From NCBI GenBank assembly GCA_964592115.1, contig CAZQCP010000099.1, forward strand, positions 1 through 11,431: 11,431 nucleotides of DNA, written 5' to 3'. Made by a program: the position numbers and the translations under genes. The DNA comes from Sva-07 sp964592115. Its GTDB lineage: Bacteria; Actinomycetota; Acidimicrobiia; Acidimicrobiales; Ilumatobacteraceae. The notes beneath the pieces were generated by a model. It saw nothing but the letters and a program-made list of their open reading frames with translations. It searched no databases and was not told the DNA's origin. Shown one piece after another: positions 1 through 6,674 of this stretch. How positions within the stretch are numbered: position 1 is the first letter of the stretch; the number at the start of each line of letters is the position of its first letter.

Positions 1-62
1 CGGCAATCCCCACCCCGTCCGAGCCGGTCACCCTCGACCAGCCGCTCGAGAACGAGGACTGA
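1..62 (+). CDS. 3' end of an unidentified gene (truncated by window edge)
   Basis: The reading frame beginning at base 3 runs open from the window edge to a TGA at 60-62. It encodes only the last 19 residues, ending QPLENED. Every codon except the first ends in G or C, which matches real genes in this window and supports coding on this strand. Too little is present to name a family. The acidic hydrophilic tail contains no motif. The gene ends only 6 bp before the first palindromic repeat, so that repeat lies in its 3' untranslated region and could protect or terminate its transcript. Confidence 0.55.
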   Translation, partial: AIPTPSEPVTLDQPLENED

Positions 63-68
63 GTCCAC

Positions 69-170
69 GATTGCATCCGGGGTCAGACACCAAATGCAAC
101 AGCGACGATTGGTGACGCCGGGCTCCACCGTGTGCGGCGTTGCATTTGGTGTCTGACCCCGGATGCAATC
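69..170. repeat. 102-bp BIME-like palindromic repeat, copy 1
   Basis: Two perfectly complementary 32-nt arms (69-100 and 139-170) enclose a 38-nt linker (101-138). Each arm is itself an imperfect hairpin. The left arm has TTGCAT (71-76) pairing with ATGCAA (94-99), and GGGGTC (79-84) facing GACACC (86-91) around a one-base centre, with one mismatch. The whole unit is therefore two inverted REP-like hairpins joined by a linker, the layout called BIME. Copy 2 at 4353-4454 differs only at base 108 (A here, G at 4392). No target-site duplication and no transposase is visible nearby. Such REP elements are known to be spread in trans by RAYT (Y1 tyrosine) transposases; assigning this repeat to that class is an inference. 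Confidence 0.9.
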
Positions 171-300
171 AGCCAATGACGTCGACAACCCGGTGATGGC
201 CCGCATCTCGCAGTCTCGGCAAACGATGTACCGCTTCGGCGGCGCCCGTGCGTGTAATCGTGTCGTGGGTGTCGGACCGCGCCAAGCGGGCCTCGGTGAC

Positions 301-304
301 GAGG
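301..304 (+). promoter_or_regulatory. Ribosome binding site choosing the sigma gene start
   Basis: GAGG lies 5 nt before the ATG at 310. This is the best-placed Shine-Dalgarno sequence in the region. It favours ATG 310 over the in-frame upstream ATGs at 163 (inside the repeat), 196 and 226. Confidence 0.5.
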
Positions 305-309
305 CGGCG

Positions 310-810
310 ATGATCGCGTGGGACGTCGAGTGGACGCCGGACTTCGAGGACTTCTATCGGGCCCAGTACCAACGGCTCGCGAGTGCCTTGTTCGTGTTGA
401 CAGGACGTTGGGCACTCGCCGAAGAATTGACCCAAGAGGCGCTGCTGGCGGCGTGCAGCCGATGGTCTCGGGTACGGGATCTCGACCGGCCGGACTTGTG
501 GGTGCGTCGGGTCGCAATCAACCGCGCCGTGTCGTTGCATCGTCGCGTGGTGGCTGAGGCGGCGGTGCTGCTACGGCTTCGGACCAGTACCGAAGTACCA
601 CCCATCCACCTGGGCGACGATCAGCCGCTGTGGAATGCGGTTGCTGCTCTCCCTCGTCGCCAAGCTGCAGCTCTGGTCCTGTCTGCGGTGGATGGCTACA
701 CGTTCGACGAGGTGGGTCACATGCTCGGCTGTTCCGCCGAGACCGCCCGCACCCACGTACGGCGCGCCCGCGAACGGTTGCGCAGAGTGCTCTCCGAGGA
801 GGCGACATGA
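310..810 (+). CDS. Sigma-70-family (ECF/SigE-like) sigma factor
   Basis: This 166-residue protein has the two-domain layout of extracytoplasmic-function sigma factors. Region 2 spans about residues 12-75, with FYRAQYQRLASALFVLTG, then AEELTQEALL and an RVRDLDRPDLWVRRVAINRA stretch. Region 4 spans about 108-160, with LPRRQAAALVLSAVDGYTF followed by a helix-turn-helix (DEVGHMLGCSAETARTHVRRARERL). Such proteins direct RNA polymerase to a small regulon. The frame is open back to 163, inside the repeat, but ATG 310 has a GAGG at proper spacing and gives the usual family length; starting at 163 would add 49 residues without homology. The stop overlaps the next gene by ATGA, so translation is probably coupled. 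I see no convincing promoter in 171-309. The family is clear; the regulon and signal are unknown. Confidence 0.87.
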   Translation: MIAWDVEWTPDFEDFYRAQYQRLASALFVLTGRWALAEELTQEALLAACSRWSRVRDLDRPDLWVRRVAINRAVSLHRRVVAEAAVLLRLRTSTEVPPIHLGDDQPLWNAVAALPRRQAAALVLSAVDGYTFDEVGHMLGCSAETARTHVRRARERLRRVLSEEAT

Positions 811-2594
811 CGGACATCGATGAGCGGCTGGCGGCGGCGGTCGAACGACTTCATGAGGTCGAGATACCGATACCACGACTAAAATCGGTGCACCGCCGCC
901 GACGCCGCTGGCGCGTCGCATCCGCGACCGGACTAGCAACGGTCATCGCGGCGGCGACCGCCGCCGCGATGGTCATGCGCGACGGTCCCTCAACGATCAG
1001 CAACGACGATCCGCGCACGGTGATCGAAGTCCCAGCCGCCACGACGCCGACCACCATGCCGGAGACGGCAAGTCCTCCGACACCCGATTCGGCGATCACG
1101 GATCTCGTCCTGCCGGGCGCGAGGACGTCGGTTCCTGCCGCGCCGATCAGCGCCCGCGTGTCGGGGGTGATCGTGTGGACGGGCAGTGAGGTGATCGTCT
1201 GGGGCGGACACACCGACAGCGGCGCCGCCACCGACGACGGCGCAGCGTACAACGTGACGGCCGGAGCGTGGAGAACACTTGCAGCGGCACCGATCGCCGC
1301 TCGACACAGCGCGGCAGCTGTCTGGACCGGCGAGGAGATGATCGTGTGGGGCGGAACGAGCGACGACACCGAGCTCGCCGACGGCGCGGCCTACGACCCC
1401 CATCGCGATGTGTGGCGTGCTCTGCCATCCGGCGGCCCAGCGGCGTCTGGCTCCCCATCGGCAGTCTGGACTGGCACGGAAATGATCACGATTGGCGGGT
1501 CGTACGCCGGTCCGACCAACCCGGGCGCGGCGGCCTACGACCCAGTCCGGAACGAGTGGAGGGAGCTGTCGGCGCCACCGGTGGATCGGGTTGGCCCGGC
1601 GACGGCCGTGTGGTTCGACGAGGCCCTCTACGTCTTTGGACTCGAGCGACCGAACTCGGGCTCGGTGGCGGGCGACATCATCGACGACGTCGACGCCCTC
1701 GTCGAGAAGGTCGCCACGCAGAGTTACGCCCTCGACCGCTACGACCCGGTGACGGACACCTGGAACCACATGGAACCACCGACGCTTGTCGGGTCTCTGG
1801 TCGCGACGAATGAGTCGCTCCTGCTCCTCGATCCGCGACCGGGGGCGACGAGTTCTGCACTCGACCCGGCGACGCTCGAATGGCGCACCTTCGACGGGCC
1901 ACCTCGCGGCACCCCATACGTCGCGGGTGATGCTGTGTGGACAGGTCGTGATGTTGTGTTCGCCGATGGCGGCGATGTGGCCCTGATCTATCGGCCCTCC
2001 AGTGATGAATGGGCCACGATGCGCGACGGCACCAACTGGAACAGGGCAGCAAACATGATCACCGCCGTCGAGGGACTCGTGGCTCGGTGGAGCGGCTTCT
2101 CGTTCAACCCGACGGCGACCGTCGACGCTTCCGGCGCGCTGCTTCGCACGCCTGATGATCTGCTACCCGCCGCTCCGCTTGGCCCAGCAGTCGCTGCGGC
2201 GGCGGCACTCGCGGATGTCGTCGGTGCTTCCCCGGATGCGGGCTCCATCTCCGTCGACGTCCCGGACCTGGGCTGGACGGTGTCGTTCTCGAACGGGCAC
2301 GCCTTCGTCCGCGACGAGAACGGTGTCCCGCTCGGAGGCCTCGCCCCAGTCGCTGTATCCGACGACACGACGCTGATCGGTGCGATCGGCGAAACGCCAC
2401 CACCTTCGGGACGCTGGACGATCGCGATCGTCTCGACCGCTCCACGGCTCGCCGTTCTCCCACAGCCGGACGACGACTGGGTCCTCACCACGCCGACGAG
2501 CCGGGTCGAGATCGACAGCAACAGGATCTACATCTATGTCGTCGACGGCGGCGAGTGGACGGACGGGTTCGGCACCACCGCCTATCCTGCGTGA
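807..2594 (+). CDS. Single-pass membrane protein with kelch-like repeats, probable regulator of the upstream sigma factor
   Basis: This is a 595-residue protein. A short N-terminal segment (1-36) ends in a basic cluster, HRRRRRWR (29-36). One hydrophobic segment follows (about 37-57), then a Thr/Pro-rich stalk (about 76-95) and an extracytoplasmic part. From about residue 118 to 410 the part has kelch-like repeats: VWTGSEVIVWGG (123-134), VWTGEEMIVWGG (172-183) and VWTGTEMITIGG (220-231) recur every 48-49 residues, each followed by AxYDP...W. Less regular repeats follow, suggesting a beta-propeller. Residues about 430-595 are unassigned. ATG 807 is preceded by GGAGG (798-802) and overlaps the sigma stop, so the two genes are co-translated. 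The topology fits a membrane anti-sigma factor, but no HxxxCxxC zinc motif is present and I found no Cys in the protein. The anti-sigma role is inferred from gene order and topology. Confidence 0.8.
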   Translation: MTDIDERLAAAVERLHEVEIPIPRLKSVHRRRRRWRVASATGLATVIAAATAAAMVMRDGPSTISNDDPRTVIEVPAATTPTTMPETASPPTPDSAITDLVLPGARTSVPAAPISARVSGVIVWTGSEVIVWGGHTDSGAATDDGAAYNVTAGAWRTLAAAPIAARHSAAAVWTGEEMIVWGGTSDDTELADGAAYDPHRDVWRALPSGGPAASGSPSAVWTGTEMITIGGSYAGPTNPGAAAYDPVRNEWRELSAPPVDRVGPATAVWFDEALYVFGLERPNSGSVAGDIIDDVDALVEKVATQSYALDRYDPVTDTWNHMEPPTLVGSLVATNESLLLLDPRPGATSSALDPATLEWRTFDGPPRGTPYVAGDAVWTGRDVVFADGGDVALIYRPSSDEWATMRDGTNWNRAANMITAVEGLVARWSGFSFNPTATVDASGALLRTPDDLLPAAPLGPAVAAAAALADVVGASPDAGSISVDVPDLGWTVSFSNGHAFVRDENGVPLGGLAPVAVSDDTTLIGAIGETPPPSGRWTIAIVSTAPRLAVLPQPDDDWVLTTPTSRVEIDSNRIYIYVVDGGEWTDGFGTTAYPA

Positions 2595-2603
2595 GTCGAG
2601 AGG

Positions 2604-2617
2604 GCCTGTGCGCAGGC
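2604..2617. terminator. Possible small hairpin between convergent genes
   Basis: GCCTG (2604-2608) and CAGGC (2613-2617) form a 5-bp stem with loop TGCG. It fills much of the 25-bp gap between the stops at 2594 and 2620. There is no T-run on either side and the stem is short, so a role as a two-way terminator is only suggested by position. Confidence 0.25.
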
Positions 2618-2619
2618 GG

Positions 2620-3855
2620 TCAGTGACCGTGGTCGACGTGGAGGATGTTGCCGGCGGCGTCGTAGGCGGTCACGGTACGCACCGGCCATGCGTCCTCTGG
2701 AGGTTCGCTGCCGTCGAGCGTCGGCTCGGCGAGCGGTGCATCGAGCTCGATCTCGGTGACGACGAGCCAGAACTTGTCGTCGAAGCGCCCGGTGAGATCC
2801 GTCGGAAAGGCGGTGATCCGTTGCCCGTCGATAAACTCGACCTCGACGCGATCAACCTCCGAGGTCACGATCCCGAACGGGGATGCGGTGATCGTCGCCG
2901 AGCCCGACATCCCCGCCCATGGCCCGCCGCCGTGCGCAGTCATCACGCTGCCTCGCGGAATCGTCATCGGGCACACGCCCGCTGAGACGCAGTAGTACCC
3001 GTTGACCCCGACCGCGTACATCGAGCGCGGTTCGCCGTTGAAGTCGAAGGTCACGACCGGAAGCCCGTCAGATATCTCGCGTTCGAGGTCGCCCATGGAG
3101 ATGAGCGCCGTGCTCGGCACGTCCTCGCGGGTGCCGATCGCGGCGCCGGCGAACAGCCGCGCGAAGTCCGCAGCGTCGAGCCGGTCCGCGGAGATGTTCA
3201 CTTGTACGGGATCGATTCGCGCGTCTGCGAAGTAGCCCCCGTCGTGGGATGTCCGGGTCCACGGGCGGTCGACCAGACCGTCGAACGAGAAGCGGCGGAC
3301 GCCAAGGTTGATCGTCCCGCCGTCGGGATGTTCGTACGTCACGGATCTCGTCGCGCCGCCCGATCCCTCGATGACGTCGCCCGATTCGGTGAATCCAGCC
3401 GGGTGGAGCACCTCGAGCGCAAAGGTGATCTCGTATCCATCCGGCAGCCACGTCGGCAGTACCCAGTCGTCCGGCCCAATGGTCCCGAGGTCGATCCCGA
3501 GCGTCGCGTCGAACGGCGGCTCGGTCGTCGTACTTGGTGCTTCGGTCGTCGTGCTCGACTGCGGCAACGTCGTCGCCACGTCGTCGACTTCGACCGGCTC
3601 GGATGCTTCGCTCGTCGTCAGCGGCGCGTCTCCCGGTGTCGTCGAATCGGGCGACTGGCGGACTGCGTCGAGTGTGATCAACCCCCCGATCAGCACGAGC
3701 ACGACCGCCGCCGCGGCCAGCAGCCGGCCCATCGGCCACCCCTGCGGCGGCTCGGCGTCGCCCGCGTGGCGAACCTCGCTGAGCGCAATCGGCGGCGCAG
3801 CCTCATCGAGGGCCGACGCGTGGGCGCGCAGCCGTTCAACCAGATCGTGACTCAT
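2620..3855 (-). CDS. Single-pass membrane protein, probable regulator of the adjacent sigma factor
   Basis: This 411-residue protein has a cytoplasmic N-terminus (1-42, with DLVERLRAHASALDEAA), one strong transmembrane segment (about 43-63, LLAAAAVVLVLIGGLITL), a Ser/Thr/Pro-rich stalk (about 70-114) and an extracytoplasmic domain of about 295 residues that I do not recognise. The only two cysteines are C289 and C295 in that domain, a CX5C spacing that could form a disulfide outside the membrane. ATG 3855 has GGAGG (3862-3866) 6 nt upstream; a TTG at 3861 and GTG at 3858 lie too close to that site. The gene overlaps the sigma gene by 20 bp, so the two are one transcription unit. The arrangement suggests an anti-sigma factor, but no zinc-binding anti-sigma motif is present. 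That function is inferred from context. Confidence 0.75.
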   Translation of the reverse strand: MSHDLVERLRAHASALDEAAPPIALSEVRHAGDAEPPQGWPMGRLLAAAAVVLVLIGGLITLDAVRQSPDSTTPGDAPLTTSEASEPVEVDDVATTLPQSSTTTEAPSTTTEPPFDATLGIDLGTIGPDDWVLPTWLPDGYEITFALEVLHPAGFTESGDVIEGSGGATRSVTYEHPDGGTINLGVRRFSFDGLVDRPWTRTSHDGGYFADARIDPVQVNISADRLDAADFARLFAGAAIGTREDVPSTALISMGDLEREISDGLPVVTFDFNGEPRSMYAVGVNGYYCVSAGVCPMTIPRGSVMTAHGGGPWAGMSGSATITASPFGIVTSEVDRVEVEFIDGQRITAFPTDLTGRFDDKFWLVVTEIELDAPLAEPTLDGSEPPEDAWPVRTVTAYDAAGNILHVDHGH

Positions 3856-4312
3856 CACCAACCTCCAGATGTGTACGTAGGCGTTGCATTGCCCGATCGA
3901 CGTGGGTGCGCAGCGTCGCGAGCGACACCTCGAGCACGTCCGCGGCCTCGCGGAGGCTGTAGCCGTGACCGTGAACCAGCAGCACTGCCGCTCGCTGTTG
4001 ATCGCTCAGCGCCTCCAACCCCGACGCGAGCTCGGGCTCGAATCGGGGATCGTCGACCACGGCCTCGTGCGGTCGCTCGGGTGTCGGGACGGGACCGCGC
4101 TGTCGCTCGCGCTTCGCATACGACTCACCGACGCGGAAGAGGTAGCCAGCAACGTTGTCGATGTCGGCGAGGCGGTCCCGGTGCGTCCACGCCCACTCGA
4201 GCGCGACCTGCGCGGCGTCCCGACCGGTCCCTGGGCCGTACCACGCCACCAGCGCGCGGCGCAGGCGAGGCTCGACCGCCCTCGCCAGCGAGTCGAAGTC
4301 AGCCTCGTCCAT
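3836..4312 (-). CDS. Sigma-70-family (ECF-like) sigma factor
   Basis: This 158-residue protein has a region 2-like segment at about residues 5-65 (DFDSLARAVEPRLRRALVAW, then AAQVALEWAWTHRDRL and NVAGYLFRVGES). A linker rich in Pro and charged residues follows, then region 4 at about 97-148 (LEALSDQQRAAVLLVHGHGYSL, then helix-turn-helix REAADVLEVSLATLRTHVDRAMQRL). Region 2 is more divergent than in the other sigma factor of this window, and the two are not close duplicates by eye. The frame is open up to 4360 inside the repeat, but ATG 4312 gives a normal N-terminus; a GTG directly before it is an alternative. No clear Shine-Dalgarno sequence precedes it. Only 40 bp separate it from the repeat, so its promoter is either very short or inside or beyond the repeat. 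Confidence 0.83.
   Translation of the reverse strand: MDEADFDSLARAVEPRLRRALVAWYGPGTGRDAAQVALEWAWTHRDRLADIDNVAGYLFRVGESYAKRERQRGPVPTPERPHEAVVDDPRFEPELASGLEALSDQQRAAVLLVHGHGYSLREAADVLEVSLATLRTHVDRAMQRLRTHLEVGDESRSG
3862..3866 (-). promoter_or_regulatory. Ribosome binding site of the membrane protein gene
   Basis: On the minus strand GGAGG lies 6 nt before ATG 3855, inside the 3' end of the sigma gene. It decides the start in favour of ATG 3855 over TTG 3861 and GTG 3858. Confidence 0.6.
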
Positions 4313-4352
4313 CACCCATAGAGTCCCGCAGGGGTGGAGGTGTGCGACAGAG

Positions 4353-4454
4353 GATTGCATCCGGGGTCAGACACCAAATGCAACAGCGACGGTTGGTGAC
4401 GCCGGGCTCCACCGTGTGCGGCGTTGCATTTGGTGTCTGACCCCGGATGCAATC
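4353..4454. repeat. 102-bp BIME-like palindromic repeat, copy 2
   Basis: Arms 4353-4384 and 4423-4454 are perfect inverse complements, with a 38-nt linker between. In this copy the pairing extends three more bases on each side (4350-4457). It matches copy 1 at 101 of 102 positions in the same linker orientation, including the unpaired linker, which points to recent spread or gene conversion and not only to structural selection. It lies 6 bp beyond the 3' end of the tRNA-Arg gene and 40 bp before the sigma gene start, so a transcript leaving the tRNA would meet a strong hairpin here. Confidence 0.9.
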
Positions 4455-4460
4455 CTCCCG

Positions 4461-4534
4461 TGCCCCCGACAGGAATCGAACCTGTGGCCTGCTCTTTAGG
4501 AGAGAGCCGCTCTATCCAACTGAGCTACGGGAGC
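4461..4534 (-). tRNA. tRNA-Arg (anticodon CCU)
   Basis: The minus strand folds as a complete 74-nt cloverleaf. The acceptor stem GCTCCCG pairs with CGGGGGC with one G-T pair. The D arm is GCTCAGTTGGATAGAGC and the anticodon stem is GCTCT/AGAGC. The loop CTCCTAA puts CCT at positions 34-36, so it reads AGG. The variable loop is 5 nt and the T arm is ACAGG-TTCGATT-CCTGT. The discriminator base is A. CCA is not encoded. The 3' end lies 6 bp from the second palindromic repeat. Confidence 0.95.
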
Positions 4535-4543
4535 GCTGCCGCC

Positions 4544-4549
4544 AGGATA
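4544..4549 (-). promoter_or_regulatory. Possible -10 element of the tRNA-Arg gene
   Basis: TATCCT on the minus strand lies 9 nt before the 5' end of the mature tRNA, which would give a transcript start a few bases upstream of it. No good -35 hexamer is visible at the expected distance, so this is a weak call. Confidence 0.3.
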
Positions 4550-4575
4550 CTCAGCGACTCGGCAACGCCGTCGGC

Positions 4576-4604
4576 TTGACCATTTCGGCCCGGTCGGTCA
4601 TCCT
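4576..4604 (+). promoter_or_regulatory. Possible promoter of the acetoacetate-CoA ligase gene, leaderless
   Basis: TTGACC (4576-4581) and CATCCT (4599-4604) are separated by 17 bp. The expected start of transcription about 7 nt downstream falls on the ATG at 4611. That would make the mRNA leaderless, as is common in actinobacteria, and would explain the lack of a usable Shine-Dalgarno sequence. The -10 match is poor. Confidence 0.35.
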
Positions 4605-4610
4605 CCGGGG

Positions 4611-6674
4611 ATGCCCCCGAGCGGAACCGCCGCCAGCCCACCGAGCGAACCGCGTGTGCTGTGGCACCCTGCGGCAGATGCTGCCACGTCGAGTCGGCTC
4701 GGTGAGTTCTTGTCGTTCTGTGCCGAGCGCCGCGGGTTGGACTTCGCCGACTACGACGCGTTGTGGCGGTGGTCGGTGGGCGATGACCCGCGTGACCCGG
4801 CCGGTTTGGAGGAGTGTTGGGCGGCGGTGTGGGACTTCTTCGACGTGCGCTCGAGCGCGCCGTACGAGACGGTGCTCACCGAGCGGAAGATGCCCGGCGC
4901 CCGCTGGTTCACGGGAGCGCGACTCAACTACGCGGAGCATGCGCTGCGTTCGGGTGCCGACGACGACATCGCGATCGTCGGTCGCTCGCAGTCGCGGGAA
5001 CGCACCGAGTTGACGTGGGGCGCGCTGCGGGCGCAGGTCGCGGGGTTGCGCGAGTCGTTGGTCGAGCTCGGTGTCGGGCAGGGGGATCGGGTCGCGGCGT
5101 ACCTGCCGAACATCCCCGAGACGGTCGTCGCGTTCTTGGCAACCGCGAGTTTGGGTGCGGTGTGGACATCGTGCGCGCCCGAGTTCGGTGTGCAAGCGGT
5201 GCTCGATCGCTTCGCCCAAGTCGAACCGGTCGTGCTGTTCGCCGTCGACGGCTACCGCTACGGCCGCCACGACGTCGACCGCAGCGCCGAGGTCACTGCG
5301 ATCCGCGCCGGTCTGCCCTCGTTGCGGCACACGATCCACCTCCCCTACCTGCACCGCGACGGCGAGCCGCCCGCGGACGCGCGCGACTTCAACGACGTCG
5401 TCACTGCGAGCGCCGATCGCACTGGCGACATCGACTTCGCCCAGGTCGCGCCGGACCATCCGCTGTACGTCTTGTACTCGTCGGGCACGACCGGTCTGCC
5501 CAAGCCGATCGTGCACGGCCACGGCGGGATCTTGCTCGAACACCTGAAGGCGATCGGTCTGCACGGCGACATGGGTCCCGCCGATCGGTTCTTCTGGTTC
5601 ACCACGACCGGCTGGATGATGTGGAACTACCTCGTGTCGGGCCTGCTCGTCGGCGCCCGGCTCGTGCTGTTCGACGGCGACCCCAACCACGGTCCGAACG
5701 ACGAGGGGCCCGACACGCTGTGGGCGCTCGCCGCCGACGAAGGCGTCACGTGGATGGGGCTCGGCGCGCCGTTCATCACGGCCTGCCGTCGCGCCGGCAT
5801 CACCCCCGGCGCCATCCACGACCTGTCGGCACTGCGGGCCGTCGGCTCCACCGGTGCGCCGCTGCCGCCCGAAGGCTTCGCCTGGATCTACGACGCCGTG
5901 TCACCCGACGTGCTCCTCTCTCCCATCTCGGGCGGCACCGACGTGTGCTCGGCCTTCGTCGGCGGCAGCCCGCTGACACCGGTGTGGCAAGGCGAGATTC
6001 CGTGCCGCTACTTGGGCGCCGCCGTGCGCGCCGTCGACGAGACCGGCCACGAGGTCGTCGGCACCGAGGGCGAGCTGGTGATCACCCAGCCGATGCCGTC
6101 GATGCCCGTCGGGTTCTGGAACGACTCCGACGGGTCTCGCTACCACGCCGCCTACTTCGCCGACATCGCCGGCGTGTGGCGTCACGGCGACTGGATCACC
6201 ATCACCGACCGCGGCAGCTGCATCATCTCCGGCAGATCCGACGCCACCCTCAACCGCGGCGGCGTGCGCGTCGGCACCGCCGAGATCTACCGAGTGGTCG
6301 AGTCGATCGACGGGATCGTCGACAGCCTTGTCGTCCACCTCGAATCCGCCGAACCCGACGACCCCGGCCGGCTCGTGCTCCTCGTCGTCACCGCCGACGA
6401 CGTGAACCTCGACGAAGCGCTCGTGGCCCACATCCGCGCCACGGTCCGCACCGGTCTGTCACCGCGCCACGTCCCCGACGACGTGCACCAAGTCGTCACC
6501 ATCCCCACCACGCTTTCGGGCAAGAAGCTCGAACTGCCCGTGAAGAAGATCCTCCTCGGCGCCGACCCAGCCACCGTCGCCAGCCGCGACGCCCTCCGCG
6601 ACCCGACCGCCCTCGACGCGATCGTGGTCCTGTCTCAGCCCAACATCTCGACGGGGACCCCGAGCAATCGGTAG
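4611..6674 (+). CDS. Acetoacetate--CoA ligase (acetoacetyl-CoA synthetase)
   Basis: This 687-residue member of the AMP-forming acyl-CoA synthetase family converts acetoacetate, ATP and CoA to acetoacetyl-CoA, AMP and diphosphate in the cytoplasm. The N-terminal cap (VLWHPA, then GARWFTGARLNYAEH) is typical of the acetoacetyl-/acetyl-CoA synthetase branch. The P-loop-like motif SSGTTG starts at residue 290 and is followed by LPKPIVHGHGG. SGGTDVCSAFVGG, then WRHGDWITITDRG and GRSDATLNRGGVRVGTAEIYR, follow in order. TLSGKKLELPVKKILLG near the end carries the likely catalytic Lys638. The start at 4611 fits the cap length and a possible leaderless promoter. The family is usually about 650 residues. 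The last 13 residues (675-687) lie antisense to the 3' end of the toxin gene and look like a run-on. Function is well supported by the family; specificity was not tested. Confidence 0.9.
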   Translation: MPPSGTAASPPSEPRVLWHPAADAATSSRLGEFLSFCAERRGLDFADYDALWRWSVGDDPRDPAGLEECWAAVWDFFDVRSSAPYETVLTERKMPGARWFTGARLNYAEHALRSGADDDIAIVGRSQSRERTELTWGALRAQVAGLRESLVELGVGQGDRVAAYLPNIPETVVAFLATASLGAVWTSCAPEFGVQAVLDRFAQVEPVVLFAVDGYRYGRHDVDRSAEVTAIRAGLPSLRHTIHLPYLHRDGEPPADARDFNDVVTASADRTGDIDFAQVAPDHPLYVLYSSGTTGLPKPIVHGHGGILLEHLKAIGLHGDMGPADRFFWFTTTGWMMWNYLVSGLLVGARLVLFDGDPNHGPNDEGPDTLWALAADEGVTWMGLGAPFITACRRAGITPGAIHDLSALRAVGSTGAPLPPEGFAWIYDAVSPDVLLSPISGGTDVCSAFVGGSPLTPVWQGEIPCRYLGAAVRAVDETGHEVVGTEGELVITQPMPSMPVGFWNDSDGSRYHAAYFADIAGVWRHGDWITITDRGSCIISGRSDATLNRGGVRVGTAEIYRVVESIDGIVDSLVVHLESAEPDDPGRLVLLVVTADDVNLDEALVAHIRATVRTGLSPRHVPDDVHQVVTIPTTLSGKKLELPVKKILLGADPATVASRDALRDPTALDAIVVLSQPNISTGTPSNR

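Noticed and set aside
69..170. CRISPR-like repeat
   Set aside because: Only two copies, 4.2 kb apart, with internal palindromes and no spacer array or cas genes.
171..309. Promoter of the first sigma gene
   Set aside because: I found no hexamer pair at proper spacing and no GGAAC-type ECF -35 element that I could support.
3202..4440. Plus-strand open frame antisense to the second sigma/membrane pair
   Set aside because: Arg-rich shadow crossing two genes with family support or coherent topology, and the repeat.
69..4454. Composite transposon with the 102-bp repeats as ends
   Set aside because: No transposase inside and no matching short duplication outside the two repeats. The contents look like regulatory genes. 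Independent REP-type insertions are simpler.
69..4534. Genomic island integrated at the tRNA-Arg 3' end
   Set aside because: The tRNA is intact and adjacent, but no copy of its 3' end is found near the left boundary and no integrase is present.
4551..5819. Minus-strand open frame antisense to the ligase
   Set aside because: No recognisable domain; it is mirrored by a clear family protein on the other strand.
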